Part shown: positions 21,112 to 34,207 of the stretch, piece after piece
Position numbering within the stretch: the stretch's first letter is position 1
How the letters are laid out: the number at the start of each line of letters is the position of its first letter
NCBI RefSeq assembly: GCF_025698545.1
Contig: NC_068567.1
Coordinates: 61,082,705 to 61,146,704 of the forward strand
Length of the DNA stretch: 64,000 bases
Origin: Gossypium raimondii
Taxonomy: Eukaryota; Streptophyta; Magnoliopsida; Malvales; Malvaceae
Direction: 5' to 3'
Translations under genes and position numbers: made by a program
The notes under the pieces: generated by a model
What the model was told of the DNA's origin: nothing
Databases searched by the model: none
Seen by the model: only the letters and a program-made list of their open reading frames with translations

Positions 21112-23562
21112 GATAAATATATCATTTTTGTTTTGTATATATCTATACCATATGTTTTGGATTTATAGTTAATTTTTAAAAATGTAAACATAACTCAATT
21201 ACATACATATAGATATATTTTATATCAAAATATTAATTTAAAATTCATAAATAATTATATATTTTTAATGCAATATTAAAAAAATAATTTAAAATATTAA
21301 AATCTTGTACCTACCAATACGGGCCGATATGCATTAATACATATCAAAACGGATCAAAACGCTCTAGTACAATTGATATCGACCAAAATTAACCCCAAAA
21401 TAAAAACTAGAACTTGTTGTTCTAGTCTATATGAGCACTATCGATACAAAATTGACTTCCTTGCACAAACGAGTCATCGTGGTGACATTACAATCTACAA
21501 AGGATTAATTGCACCAAACTATCTTTAAACGACGATTCTAATTATAAACTAGCTTCTAAATTTTAAAACGTTTTAATTGAGCTCTCAAAGTATCAGTATT
21601 GTATCAATCAAGTCTTTATGTTAGCTTATCAATCTAGACGTTAATAGTCAGTTCGGATATGACGTGAAGCGTATTTAAAAAAACATGGATCAAATTATAA
21701 ATATATGTACCTATTATATGGACGACTTGGATTTTATATTTAAAAAGCATAATTTGATACATCATACCTAAGCTATCAATACGATAGATACACATATATT
21801 TATAATTTAATTCATGTGTTTTAAATATGCTCGCATCATATTTGAGTAGCCATTTAACGTTCAAACTAATGGATAGATTGTTGGAAGGACCTAATTATTA
21901 CGATATTGATACTTTATAGACTTAATTGAAATGTTTGGAAATTTGAAATCAAATTAAAATCTGAATAATAAATTGAGGATGTATGTTGAATTAACCCCAT
22001 ATATTAAATGACATAATCATTGTACCATTTGGTTGAGTTGTTTGTGAGTCAAGCCGGGTCACGATCTGATTCCAAAAAATTTTCAAACCTAGGTGGCTTG
22101 GCCCAGCCCATAAACACGTTTTACTATTCACTAAGTTAATAAAAAAATAAAATTATTTTATAATTAAAATTAAATATAAAAAATTATTTATTTAAATCAA
22201 ATTTGGGTTGGACTAGCTCAAAACAAGAAAATTTGTTCAAACCCAGCTAAAGTTGAGTTAGACCTATTAAGTGAGACGGATATTCGACCCTTGGACAACT
22301 ATGATAGTTCGACTCATACCTTACATAAATTATGCATGAGTTGTCACCGGATTTATTATTGTTTACATCTCATCGTGTGGTTTTTCTTTTCAGAACTATT
22401 CTAGATGGGTTTTGGATATATTTCGATTATTAATTTAATTATATTTTGTAATACTTGATTTAATTATAAATTATTTGGATATTATTATTTGTAATTGTAA
22501 TTATACTTATAGCTTTAAAAACTATAAAATATTTTTCCCATTATTTTCGTTTTCCATTTTCCCACCAGCATTGGAAAAACCTCAATTAACGAATAAAATA
22601 CACCAAAAGTCCCTATACTCTTTGAACATTTGGAATTTAATCCTTACATTTTTATTTCTAGGAATTTAGTCTTAATGATGTTAAAATTATCTTGTTAAAT
22701 TTAGATTTTAATATAGTTGGACATGAATTTTAAAATATGAAAAATAGAGAGACTAAATTTTCGAAAATAAGAATATAAAAATTAAATTCTAAATTTTGAG
22801 AAAATACAAACACCTGTGACAAATTTTAAATCAGATTAATGTTTTTGTTAACTTTGATATTTTAAACAAGGTTAATAATACAATTTTGTAACATGTGATT
22901 AATGTTTATGTCAACTTTGATATTTTATTTGTTATTTTTGATGTCAAATTTGATCAACTCATTTTCATTTTCTTTTTATATTTTAATGAGAAAAAATGAA
23001 CCTACTAGTGTAACCATTTTAACTAGGGATAATAATTTAATATATATTTTTTTAATTTTAACTTCTCATTAGACATATCAAATGCTGAAAATTGATAAAA
23101 TTAATATCAAATCTATGAAACATAATTTATTTTTGAAAAAATATTTAATTACTCGACCCATCACAGATGGATACCAAAATAAATAAATAAACCTTAATCA
23201 ATGTTTTAAAACCGAAAAAAAATGGATACCCATCAAATATTAACCAATGATTTTTAATTGAATAGATAGTTAAGTCAATTAGGTCACCGATTTTCAATTT
23301 AACTGTTTAAATCGATATAATCATCAATATAATAATAATTAATTAATATCATAAAAAAACAATAAACCGATTCAACCATAAGTTTATCTTGATTTTGATT
23401 TTTATCAATTCCAAATGGTTCACTCATAACTACTTCAATACTTTTGTATGGAACATTAATTCTTGATCCAACAAATCAATCCAATTCGATTCCAAGAACA
23501 CCGAAAAGCTAGTTTACCAAATAATTGAAACAATTGGGTATTAGTAAAATATAATGGAAAGT

Positions 23563-23852
23563 CACGTACTAAGAGAACTCAAAAAGTAGACAGACAAACT
23601 AATCCTTATAAGTTAAATTAAAGAACAAATTCATCTTTTTATTAGAAATTTTATTCATTTCTACGGTTAAAAACTAATCCCGTATATCAGCACAAAATAC
23701 ACATGGCACATCACATGTCATTATATAGTTATTATGTCGGTATAAATGGATGATACCAATTTACTCTTTGGTATAATATACAATGACTATTTTGCTCATT
23801 TTTAAATAAAGGAGCAAAATGCAACTTAACTCCTAATTCATAGTACTTTTAC
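23563..23852. mobile_element. palindromic MITE, family 1, degraded copy
   Basis: Shares 'acacatggcacatcacatgtca', seen in two parts in other copies, and ends 'catagtacttttac'. The left end is lost. Confidence 0.55.
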
Positions 23853-24142
23853 TATATATAATTTGGTAACTCAAGTCCAACCTTGTTAACTTTAAATTAA
23901 ATGCAGAACGATTTTTTTTATAGAAAATTCTCCAACATAATAATAACAAAACCTCTTCTCAAACACAAAATCAAAATTGTAAAATAACATATTAATAAAG
24001 TTGTAAAAACAAGTCCAAAAGATACAAAAACAAAATCCAGCTACAAAACTTATGTAATCTGAATATCAAGCTAAAGCAGCAATCAAAACCAATCCTACTT
24101 AAATAATGAATAACTTGTTAAAACTTCCATACCTCACCACTC

Positions 24143-27000
24143 TTAAGAAGCACTAGGAACGGCAGCTGCAGCAGCGTACATGCTAGGACCCGGACTTGGT
24201 GGAGTTGCATAGCCATAACCGTAACCATAACCATAACCACCATAGCCTTGCCGTCGATAATAACCTCCATTCCACTGGTTTCCAGAATCAGCTCTCCGCT
24301 GTCAAAACCGGTTTTAAGTAAGCTTTGGTGCACTGCAATGTCTCATGCTATACTATTTGTGAAAGGATGTGCATGATATAACGTAACTTTATTCTATTTC
24401 GATTCTCTGACAGCAGATGCCTCTTATACCTAGGCTTGGACCAGGTTTGACCTCGGAAATATAAATCGTCCAAGCATTATGCAATGAGCAAGGCAGAATT
24501 AGGCTATTTAAGACGGTTGCCTACGAAGAATAACTATTTCGGCATAAATTTACCTGTTTGTTTCCAATACTTCGACCCCAAGAAAGTCGGACGGTCTGCT
24601 TGCCTATGGTTGTTCCGTTCAAGCTCTGGATTGCTTCCTCAGCGTCCTTCCTATAAGCAAACACATTACATTACAACAGGCATCATGATTAAATAACGAT
24701 ATTAATCATGATACCAACTGACAGAAACCTATGACTCTGCATGCAATTTCGGAATATGTCTGTTGATATTTGTGAATGTACCATTACCGATTGAGCTCCA
24801 AATAAGAATACTTATCGATAGTACTACAATGTGGTGAAGTACATATAGGAAGCAGTCACCTGTTTGCAAATAGCACAAACCCACATCCTTTTCCAGGCGG
24901 TATTTTCACAGAGATGATCTCACCAAACTGGGAAAAGGGTTGTCTAAGATCATCATCACTAACATCCGAGTCAAGTCCTCCAACAAAAATCTGCAAGAAA
25001 CAAAATATTGTGGTCAATTTGTAAAATATAGTGGTGAGATAGAACGAATGGAGGGAGAAGGACTCACAGTAGCATTGTTCGAGTCATTATGAGAATGAAG
25101 ACCTTGTTCCACAGCACCATTCGATGCTTGTCTACCTGCCAATACCAAACCCAATAATAAGGATAATATAGATATAATGATTCAATTTACAATTGGTACT
25201 GAGCTTTAAGACACAAAATTGATACAAAGAACAAAAAATCACAATATGATTCCACTTAAATGCTCAATAAGGCCACCCGGGTATCAATCATCTCACCATT
25301 ACCCTTATGGTGTCATATAGAACCCGGAAAGGACCCTATATTTTCACCCATTACAATTTTATGTGACGGGAAACATTTGGACTAACTCAGTAAGGATAAA
25401 ATATTAGGTTACCTTGTGAGTAATACTGTTGCTGATATCCAAATGCTTTCTTGGGAGTGGCAACACTAATCCTCATTGGTCTACTCGAGCAATACACTCC
25501 ATTCATTTCAGTCATGGCCGTCGACCTTTCATTTTCATCACCGAATCGAACGAAACCATAACCTTTCGAACGACCGGTATTCGAATCGATAACAACTTTT
25601 GCTCCTTTGACCGATTGAAATTTACTAGAAAAGGTTTCATGCAACACCGTATCAGTTACATCGGCAGCCAAATCTCCTACGAATATAGACAGATCAGAGC
25701 CAGCATCAGATCGTCTTTCGTTCACACCGAACGAAGCCCAGTTCAGATGGAAAGGCTGCTCTGTATTTGGCATCAGAGAACCATTACAGCTCTGTAAAAC
25801 CTTTTCAGCCGTTGCTCGAGAGCTAAACTCCACGAATCCGTACCCTTCAGACTGTCCGGTTTGCTTATTTCGTATGATTTTTATAGACGAAACCTGGGTT
25901 TTCAAATACCAAATGTTAAACAAACGATGATGACAAAAACAATATATTTACTTAAAACTCACAAGAAATTATTATCTGCATAATCAAATAATTTTTTTTT
26001 TAAAAGTACTGCAAAATATAGTAGGTAAAAGTACTAAGGAGGCCCTTACACTATAAGTCAGATTACATTTGCCCCCTCTACTCAAAAAATGGGTGAATTA
26101 GTCCATGTACATTAGATCAAAGAGCAAACTAGTCCTATTAAAACTTTCATCCATTTTTATTGTTAAAAACTGGTCCCTGTAACATGAGTTACACATGGCA
26201 TGCTACATGTCATTTACCCCAGTTTTTAACTGAAAAAATGGATGAAGTTTCTAATAGAAAAGACCAGTTTCCTCTTTGACCTGAGATACAAGGACTAATT
26301 TGCCATTTTTTTTAGTAAAAGGGGCAAAATACAATTTAACATGGTACTTTTACCCAAAAAGTATGATGAGTAAACAATTAGCTAATCTACCAAGAAACCA
26401 TAACTTTTACACTAAATCCAGAATCCAAAACAAATGGTATTCAATTTCAAGTCTTCATCAAAAGATCTTGTATATTGAACAAAAGGGTCTCAATTTCTCA
26501 AAGAATTAGTTCATTTTCAAGCAAGATTTGATTCATCATCTAAAACCTCATAGCTAAAAACTCTACAACAAATTGAAAAAACCAATAAGAACCCTTAAAT
26601 CTATCACTTCAAGCTATTACAATAATGGGTTTTTTGTTTTTACCTCGCCAGATTGAGAGAAGAAACTATGAAGATAAGTTTCATCCATCCAATGAAGAAG
26701 GTCACCAACCCAGATCGTTTTAACCTCATCTGAATTAGATCCTTGTTGTTGTTTATGCAACTGTTGTTGTTGATACTGTTGTTGATAATGAAAATGAGGG
26801 TTATTATAAGCCATGTAATGATGAGGAGGATACATCATCATCATCTGTTGTTGTTGCATCATTGCCATAGCAGCCGCCGGGTATTGCATAGCTCCCATCC
26901 ATTGGTTCGGCATCCATTGAGGCTGCTGTGGCTGCGGCGGCGGTGGGGGCTGCTGTTTTTGGTGCTTTGAGCTCAGATCAGAACCGTTGGTTGACTGCAT
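24143..27000 (-). CDS. RBP47: RBP47-type poly(A)/U-rich RNA-binding protein, three RRMs
   Basis: Six exons on the minus strand by eye: 26644-27000, 25413-25893, 25068-25135, 24860-24990, 24554-24650, 24143-24298, giving 429 residues (RBP47B is about 435). The N-terminus is Gln/Pro/Met-rich. RRM1 begins about residue 94 ('IWVGDLLHWMDETYLHSF', then SEGYGFVEF at 134-142). RRM2 begins about 187 ('SIFVGDLAADVTD', then KGYGFVRFGDENE). RRM3 begins at 303 ('IFVGGLDSDVSDDDLRQPF', then KGCGFVLF). The C-terminal tail is Gly/Tyr-rich with GY repeats. RBP47 proteins bind U-rich/poly(A) RNA in the nucleus and enter stress granules. The phrases MTEMNG and GYQQQ favour RBP47 over RBP45; the exact A/B/C type is uncertain, with the N-terminus closest to RBP47B. 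Confidence 0.93.
26024..26354. mobile_element. palindromic MITE, family 1, in RBP47 intron 1
   Basis: Left end GGTAAAAGTAC and right end GTACTTTTACC are inverted complements. Inner phrases match the reference copy. It lies within the first intron of the RBP47 gene (25894-26643). Confidence 0.75.
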
Positions 27001-27095
27001 CTTGATTTAAAGAACAGGGTGATCTGAGACTCTGGGTGTTTTTTTCTTTTCGATCGAAAAGAAAGAGGGGAGAAAAGGGTAAGGGAATGTGAGGG

Positions 27096-27101
27096 TTTAT
27101 A
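27096..27101 (-). promoter_or_regulatory. TATA box of the RBP47 gene
   Basis: TATAAA on the minus strand, about 96 bases upstream of the ATG. Confidence 0.5.
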
Positions 27102-28783
27102 AAGGGAGGCGGTGGATCTGAGTTTGGGGTTAAAAAAAGAATGGTGACTGGTGTAGTAGGCCTCGGTTACAACGTTGGTGGGTGCTTGTTTGGCGTGTTT
27201 TGCTGGCTGCCGACAGGGACCCACTGAGTCGTCGTGTTGTGGGGTTGATATGATGACGTGGACGGTGTAGCCGCCACCGGCGGTCTCTATCACCTTCCTG
27301 TTTTGGGGTTTTAGTTACCGTAAGATAGGTCGGATCTGGTTTATTTTAATGAAGGTAAACATTACACATGCTCATTGTTAAAACTTTGAAAGAGACTAAT
27401 CCATCAACTAAAACTCAAACCGTTTTTTTTTTTTTTTTATCTTCGGCATTCATCATAAAATCAATTTGGATCTAAGTATATTCTTTTACATATTGATTGT
27501 CGAAATCTCGTTTGGAATACGCTAATCGGATTTAAATAAAAATTTTTAATAATTTAATAACTGTTTTATAACTTTTGAAGTTAAATTATCAAAATATAAA
27601 TTTTGCTAATAGTTTAAAAATCTTATGTATAGTTAACCCTTTTCATAAAATTAGGGTTTAACTCACACTGTCTAACAGGCTTGCATTAGGCCATCGTTCT
27701 CACATTGATATTTGAACATCTTTTTGTCCAAGGTAATTGTTGAATTGAGTAATTATTCTTATTTTGCAGTTTGAATGTTTTTTTGTCTAACCTATGAATT
27801 TAACAATTGTTCCAATATTGGGACCTAAAATTTTTTTGGATCAAAAAGTTAATCCATGATATTTCTTTAAAAAGAAAATTGGATAAAAAAAAGTTCAAAC
27901 CCCAATGTTAAATTAATTGCCAGGTTCAGGGACCAATTTGAAAAAATAATTCATGTCTCAACGCGGGAACAATTGACTAATTCATGCTTCAACGCGAGAA
28001 CATTTGCCAAATCTAAGAACTAATTTAGACAAAAAAAAAAGTTTAAGTCCTATAATAAGATTATTGTCAAGTTCAAGCTCCAAGTAATACATTAACCTGT
28101 GAAATTAATGTGTAAATATGTTTTAATTTTCAATTTTGTTTATTATTTGCATCAGATTTGATAATAATTATGGTAGTTAGATTTGTTCATGGTCAAGTCG
28201 AGTTGAGATCCAATACTGAAAAAAATAAATTTGAAGTCCAAACTTGGGTCTAGCTTGACTCAATCCTCTCGAATAACCCATTTCACTGTTTCAAGTCCAG
28301 GTCTGTGTACAAGGATTGAACCAACCTTTAAAACCAACTGTTGGATTGATTTATAATCCTTAAACAATTTATTTATTTGTTTTTTTTTAACATTGATTTC
28401 ATTATAAGTTTTTATAATATCTGATATTTTTGATACAATACCTAAAGTTACCTGTAACTCATTCCCAACTCTTAAATAAAAATATAATACACTTCAACGC
28501 ACTTGAACCCACATCCTCCTGCACAGACAACAGTTAATTTAGCAATTTCTAATTATAGTTAATTTAGCAATTCAACAATGCCTTAAAATTAAATGATAAT
28601 TAATGAAATTAATACAAAGTTTTAGTTAAAATTAAGATGATGGATGATGAAGAAAGCGACAAAGCAACTATCACTGTCCTAAAATCCACTTGCTCAAATT
28701 GCCAATAACAACAGTTGCATTCAAACAAACAATTACACCTTATGATGGAAAGATGGCAATAATAGTAATAACAGTTATTCCAG
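27102..28783. other. intergenic region upstream of RBP47
   Basis: After the promoter, a reverse family-3 repeat (about 27440-27610), inverted-repeat sequence around 27720-28090 and a SINE (28428-28545). No gene seen. Confidence 0.45.
28428..28545 (-). mobile_element. tRNA-derived SINE, family A, 5'-truncated
   Basis: Read on the minus strand: 'tgtgcaggaggatgtgggttcaag', B box GGTTCAAGTGC, 'gttgggaatgagtt', then '...ggtattgtatcaaaaa'. Same order as the 13308-13450 copy. The A-box part is missing. Confidence 0.55.
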
Positions 28784-31175
28784 AATATTTAAAAATTATT
28801 TTTTGCACCGATTCGAAAATATAATGTAATAAAATATTTTTACACCACAATACTCAAGCTCAAGTGCCCCAGAAATGAAATATAATAAATAACAAAATTT
28901 ATAATTATCTCGAAAAAATTTAAAAAAAATTGCATCATCATACTCAAAGCTCAAGTGCTCCAAAAGTGAAATATAATAAATAATAATTTTAATAGTTATC
29001 CCGAAAGTATTCAAAAAAAATTTGGGCACCATACTCAAGCCCAAGTACCCCGAAAATGAAATATAATAAATAATAATTTTTATAGTTATCCTGAAAATTA
29101 AAAAAACAAGCATCACCGTACTCAAGCCCAAGTGCCTCAAAAAATGAAATGTAATAAATAATTTTAGCACCATACTCAAGCATAAGTGCCCCCGAAATAA
29201 AATATAATACATAATAATTTTACAATTATCTTGGAAAAATAAAAAAAATTTGAGAACCATACTCAAACTCAAATGCCCTGAAAATGAAATATAATAAATA
29301 ATTGTTACACAGTACTAAAACCCAAGTGCCCCGAAATTGAAATATAATAAATAATAATTTTATATTATCTCAAAAATTAAAAATATTTTGCACCACCATA
29401 ATTAAGCCCAAATACCTCGAAAATGAGATATAATAAATAATATTTTTACAGTTATCCGGAAAATTAAAATATATATATTTTTGGTGCACCATACTAAAGC
29501 CCAAGTGCCCAAAAATTGAATATAATAAATCATATTTTTACAGTTATCCTGAAAATATAAAAATATTTTTGGTGCACCATACACTAGCTCAAAATGCCAT
29601 GAACATGAAATATAATAAATAATATTTTTCGTAGTTGTCTCAAAAATTAAAATAAATATTTTTGCATCACCATACTCAATCCTATATGCCCAAAATGAAA
29701 TATAAAAATAATAATTTTATAGTTATCCCGGAAAATTAAATCATATTTTTGCACCACCGTACTAAAGCTCAATTGTTTTGAAAATGAAATATAATAAATA
29801 ATAATTTTACATTTATCCCATAAAATTAAATATATATATATATATATATATATTTGTAGCACCATACTCAAGTTCAAATCTCCTAAAATGCAATATAGTA
29901 AATAATATTTTTTATATTTATCTCGAAAATTTAAAAAATATTTATTTTACCCATACTCGAACTCAAATGTCTGAAAATATAATATAATAAATAATAATTT
30001 TACAGCTATCCTTGAAAATAAAAAATTTACAACATTATACTCAAGACAAAATGCACCAAAAATGAAGTATTATTAATAAATAATTTGTACATTTATCCCG
30101 AAATTTTAAGAAATATTTTTGAGCACTATACTAAATTCCAAGTGCTCCAAAATGAAATATAATAAATAATATTTTTATAGTTAACCCAAAAATTAAAAAA
30201 TATTTTTGACGCTATACTCAAACACAAGTGCCCTAAAATGAAATATATTAAATAATAATTTTATAATTATCTTGAAAATTTTAAAAAATATTATTGCTCC
30301 ACTTGTACTCAAACTCAAGTGCCTCGGAAATAAAATACAATAAATATATTAGAAATTTTAAAATATATTTTGTGGAAACCATACTAAAGTATAAGTGCCC
30401 GAAAATAATATATAATGCAAATAATTTTATATTTATCCCTAAAATTAAATTTTTTTACAGATTGTACTCAAACTCAAGTGACCAAAAATAAAATGTAATA
30501 AATAATAATTTTACAGCTATCCTAAAAATTTTAAGAAATATTTTTGGGGACCATACTCAAGCTCAAGTGTTCGAAAATAAAATATAATAAAAATAATTTT
30601 TATAGTTATCTCGGAAAATTTAAAAAAATTAGGCACTATCATAAGCCCAAGTGCCTCAAAATGAAATATTAAAATAATTTTTTAAAGTTATCTTAGAATA
30701 TATAAAAAATATTTTTGCAGCAACATACTCAAATCCAAGTGCTCAAAATGAAATATAATAAATAATAAATTTTACAGTTATCTCAAAAATTGAAAAATAT
30801 TTTTGCACGACAATTCTCTTGCCCAAGTGCCTCGAAAATGAAATATAATAAATAATATTTTTACAATTATCCTTAAAAATTAAAAAATATCACCACCACA
30901 CTCAAGCCTAACTATCTAGAAAATGAAATATAACAAATAATAATTAGTACAATTATGCGAAAAGTTTTAAAAATTATTTTTGGGCACCATACTCAATCCT
31001 AAGTCTCTAAAATGAAATATAATAAATAGTTATTAATATAGTTATCCCAAAAATTGAAAAAAAAATATTTTTGCACCACCAGATTCAAGCTCAACTGCCC
31101 CAAAAAAATAAATATAAAAAAATAATTTTTATAATGATCTAGGAAAGTTAAAAAAAATTCTTGGGGCACCATGCT
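28784..31175. repeat. tandem array of about 26 diverged units, mean about 90 bp
   Basis: The unit core 'aaatgaaatataataaataat' (shown here with its usual variants) recurs about every 85-100 bases through the whole stretch. Each unit continues 'tttta(c/t)agttatcc(c/t)gaaaattaaaaaatatttt(t)', then 'gcaccatactcaagc(c/t)caagtgcccc'. The parts GGGCAC and GTGCCC of many units are complementary and could form a short stem. Units differ by substitutions and small indels, so the array is old. The array is partly open on the minus strand ('YKIIIYYISF' recurring) but with many stops; I regard it as non-coding. Confidence 0.9.
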
Positions 31176-33215
31176 CTATTTATAATAGGACTAAATTGAA
31201 AATTTTCATTTTTAGGGGTCAAAGCTCCTATTTGCCCCCCCCCTCAAATTCACCTGTACATACTCTACAAAAAAAAAAAAAATAAAACCAATTTACTTCT
31301 CAATCTAACTTATAAGGACTAATTTGTAACATTTGCATCTTAATTCGAAGTTAGGTAGAGTGATGGATCCGGTTAAGAATTAGTGCAAAATTCTTACAAT
31401 ATAATAAATAGAAATTTTGAGTATTAAATTAGGAAGTATTTAGACCCAATAAGACATTAGAAAATACTCCTTAGATAGGAAAATGTTAAATAGATGTATT
31501 GACTTAATTGAAAGAATAGTGAATTTGTTGTGGCCACAGTAGAAAAAACAATAAGTTAGGAGATACATAGTATTAAGAAGAAATTTAACCAAAGTGAAGT
31601 ATAAGTCATCTTAGGAAATATTAAAGATAAGGAAGGACACGGTGATAATTAACCAAGTAGATATTTATTAGATATAATGATTAGGGGCTATAGTATAAAG
31701 ACGGATGACCATAGGGTTTATTAGCAGTTTTACCATTTTAATTAAAAATGATGAGATATTTTTGTGGAATTGTATAAGAAAGTGGTGAAAAATATATGAA
31801 AGTTATATTTTTCACCACCAAACCATCACCCCCCAAATTCCACCAAAACTTTTCTTTTAGTTTCCTTTGTGTCATTCATTCATTGTTGAACAAACCAAGC
31901 TCAAAACTTTCCATTTATTTGAAATTTCTTTGGTAAAGACTATAAATAAGGCTAGCAAGCATCTTAGGGCTTCTTTAGTAGTGTTTAAGAAAAATACGTT
32001 TGGCTTAAAAAGTACTTTTTAGAAGGAAAGATGTGCTAAATAAATTATTTTTGGCTGAAATTTTTAACTTTTCAAATGTACTTTTGAAAATAAGAAACTC
32101 AAATTTTTAACTATTCCTTTCTGAAAAGCACTTTTGGTGCTTAATTACTTTTCACCCATTCAACAACATAACATTTTCCTCTCTTTTTTTGTGCTTAATT
32201 ACTTAAAACCATTAATTAAAAATGTTTTTTAAATAATACAAATGTGTTAATATCTAATTACAAATATTTAGGGGTTATATTTAAATATTTAAATTATAGT
32301 TTATATATTATAATTAAAATTTATAAATAATTAATATTTATTACTTAAAAATATTTCAAATTTATTTTTCATATATATTAAAATATTAACAACAAGTTAT
32401 AATAAATTATTTTTATATTCTTACTAAAATATAATAACATTAACTAATTTGAATATTATTTAAATGCATATTTGTTACTTGATAATTCCATCTATAAAAT
32501 GAACATTTTATTTTTCAAAGGTACTTTTGACAACAATGCTAAACATTTTAATTTTAAACCAGACTTTTCAAAAGCACTTTTCCACAACATTTTTTAAAAA
32601 CACTTTTCAAAAGTATTACTAAATTAGCCCTTAATCTCGTGAGGAAACTTCCATAGATGTGTTAAAAGATATAGAAGCAAGAGTTACAGTTTTGGGTTTT
32701 TAAGGAGTTAAGGTAAGAGATGATGAAATCATCATGTCATACATGTTTATTTTCATTAACTAGCATAGAAAGTTATATGATTTTAGTTTTAACTTATAAA
32801 TGATATATGTTTTATATGAAATTTAAGAGAAAGAAAAGAAAGGAAAATATTAAATAAAGGGTTAAATTATGAAATTACGAGATTTGTAAATAGAATTATA
32901 CGGGAAGAAAGAAATATATGTGTGAAAAAGATACTATACATATGACTTATTTATTAAGGATTAAATTGTGAAATAGGAAAAATATGAGTATCGATACTTT
33001 AGGCTTAGGTATTAGTATTGTTTTTCATATAATAAAATGTAAATTCGAGTGCATTAAAGAGCATATTCTCTTTTTCAGATGAGTTTTTGATAATTCTAAA
33101 TATTATATAAAAAAATATCAAAAGAAATCGTGATGCTACCCTAACTTGACTTCTTCGCCTAGCCTATAAAACAGAAAAATGGATCTCCCTTTGTGCTTAT
33201 ATCGCCAGAAAAAAG
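31176..33215. other. intergenic region between the tandem array and the REM-like gene
   Basis: Contains AT-rich DNA and a 664-bp Tourist-like MITE. No coding region supported. Confidence 0.45.
31967..32630. mobile_element. Tourist-like (PIF/Harbinger) MITE with TTA target duplications
   Basis: Left end GGGCTTCTTTAGTAGT and right end ATTACTAAATTAGCCC are imperfect inverted complements. TTA lies directly outside both ends (31964-31966 and 32631-32633), the target of PIF/Harbinger elements. Subterminal sequence 'cttttcaaaagtac' and its complement recur inside. Non-coding, so non-autonomous. Confidence 0.7.
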
Positions 33216-33449
33216 ATGAGGAGCTCAACAAAGGACCTGAAGAGCGATATTCCCAATCATGACAACCGACCTAACTTCTTCAAGCTCATCACACATGATA
33301 CCAATGCCAACCATAGCTGGGTACCTTCTTTTTTTTTTTCCTTATAAATGCTATGAACTGCTGGCTATGGTGATTATGTTCAGTTTCAATGTCTTAAAAA
33401 ACCAGTTTCACTATTTGTTTAATCTTTGTTTTGTTTTTTTTTTCTGTTT

Positions 33450-33490
<41 letters not shown>

Positions 33491-34207
33491 TTACATCACA
33501 CTGTGTCGAAATAAAAGAAACATGGTAATCCAACATGGTTGGGACCAATTTTACAAAGACCATTCATTGGGAGACAATGATTTATTGGTTTTTCGACACA
33601 ATGGGAACATGTGTTTCGACGTCCAGATTTTCGACAAAACCGGTGTCGAAAGGAAGACTGGCCCGATGACCGGTAAACACCGAGACTGTAGTGTAGAAAT
33701 CAAGGAAGAAGATGATGCCAACCAAAAGAACATACCATGCCCTCCTGTATGTAAAAAAAAAAAGCAAAGGAAAGCATTGTAAAGCAGCTATTGATTTCAG
33801 TTCTAAGTTCCCTTATTTCAAGCGTTGTTTAACAAGGTGCAATGTGGAGCATCCATTCCTACTGGTATGATTTACATATAAGCTTAATATTCGCATTACA
33901 TTATTACGACTACGATTTTATGAGTGGCTGATATTTATAGGTTTTTTTTTGGCAGAGCGTGCCATCTTCATTTGCCAAGGCAAAATATCTTCCAGAAACC
34001 AAGAAGGAATTTATTTTCTCGGCCACCAAACAGGGATATTGGAAGGTGGGTTTTGTGTGCAGTGAAATCGACAAGGTTTTCTCCCATGGGTGGCGCAAGT
34101 TTGTAAGGGATAACGAGCTGAAGGTGGGTAACAATTGTGTTTTTGAGCTGTGGCTCCTCGAAAAATCGAAGTCCATATTTTCCACAAGTTTGATCTGTAA
34201 TGTGTAA
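33216..34207 (+). pseudogene. REM-type two-B3 gene, probable pseudogene
   Basis: Exon 1 (33216-33320) gives 'MRSSTKDLKSD...NRPNFFKLI', a typical REM start. A second block from about 33522 to 33864 carries the last half of B3 domain 1 ('GWDQFYKDHSLGDNDLLVFRHNGN', 'FDVQIFDKTG') and then the linker. A third exon (33956-34207) carries a B3 domain 2 ('VPSSFAKAKYLPETKKEF', 'GWRKFVRDNELKVGNNCVFEL'). Two defects show. About 50 residues of the first half of B3-1 are missing between exon 1 and the second block, where an intron with a (TC)n run lies. An A11 run at 33753-33763 throws the linker out of frame, with a stop soon after (33780-33782); the correct frame resumes as 'SSKFPYFKRCLTRCNVEHP'. Transcription of a truncated form cannot be excluded. 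Confidence 0.65.
33453..33486. repeat. (TC)n microsatellite
   Basis: Pure CT/TC run of about 34 bases directly before the second coding block of the REM-like gene. Confidence 0.9.

Larger units (their letters stand above)
20665..24142. other. intergenic region upstream of DUF1645, 3' of RBP47
   Basis: AT-rich. Carries two degraded family-1 MITEs (20728-21111 and 23563-23852) and remnants of other dispersed repeats (for example 22590-22790 and 23195-23520). No coding region is supported. Confidence 0.45.

Noticed and set aside
28796-29877. Minus-strand open frames with recurring 'YYISF'
   Set aside because: They are translations of the tandem array. The frame breaks often and the unit length varies off multiples of three.
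28784-31175. Possible CRISPR-like array
   Set aside because: Eukaryotic DNA, diverged units with no unique spacers of even length, and no cas genes.
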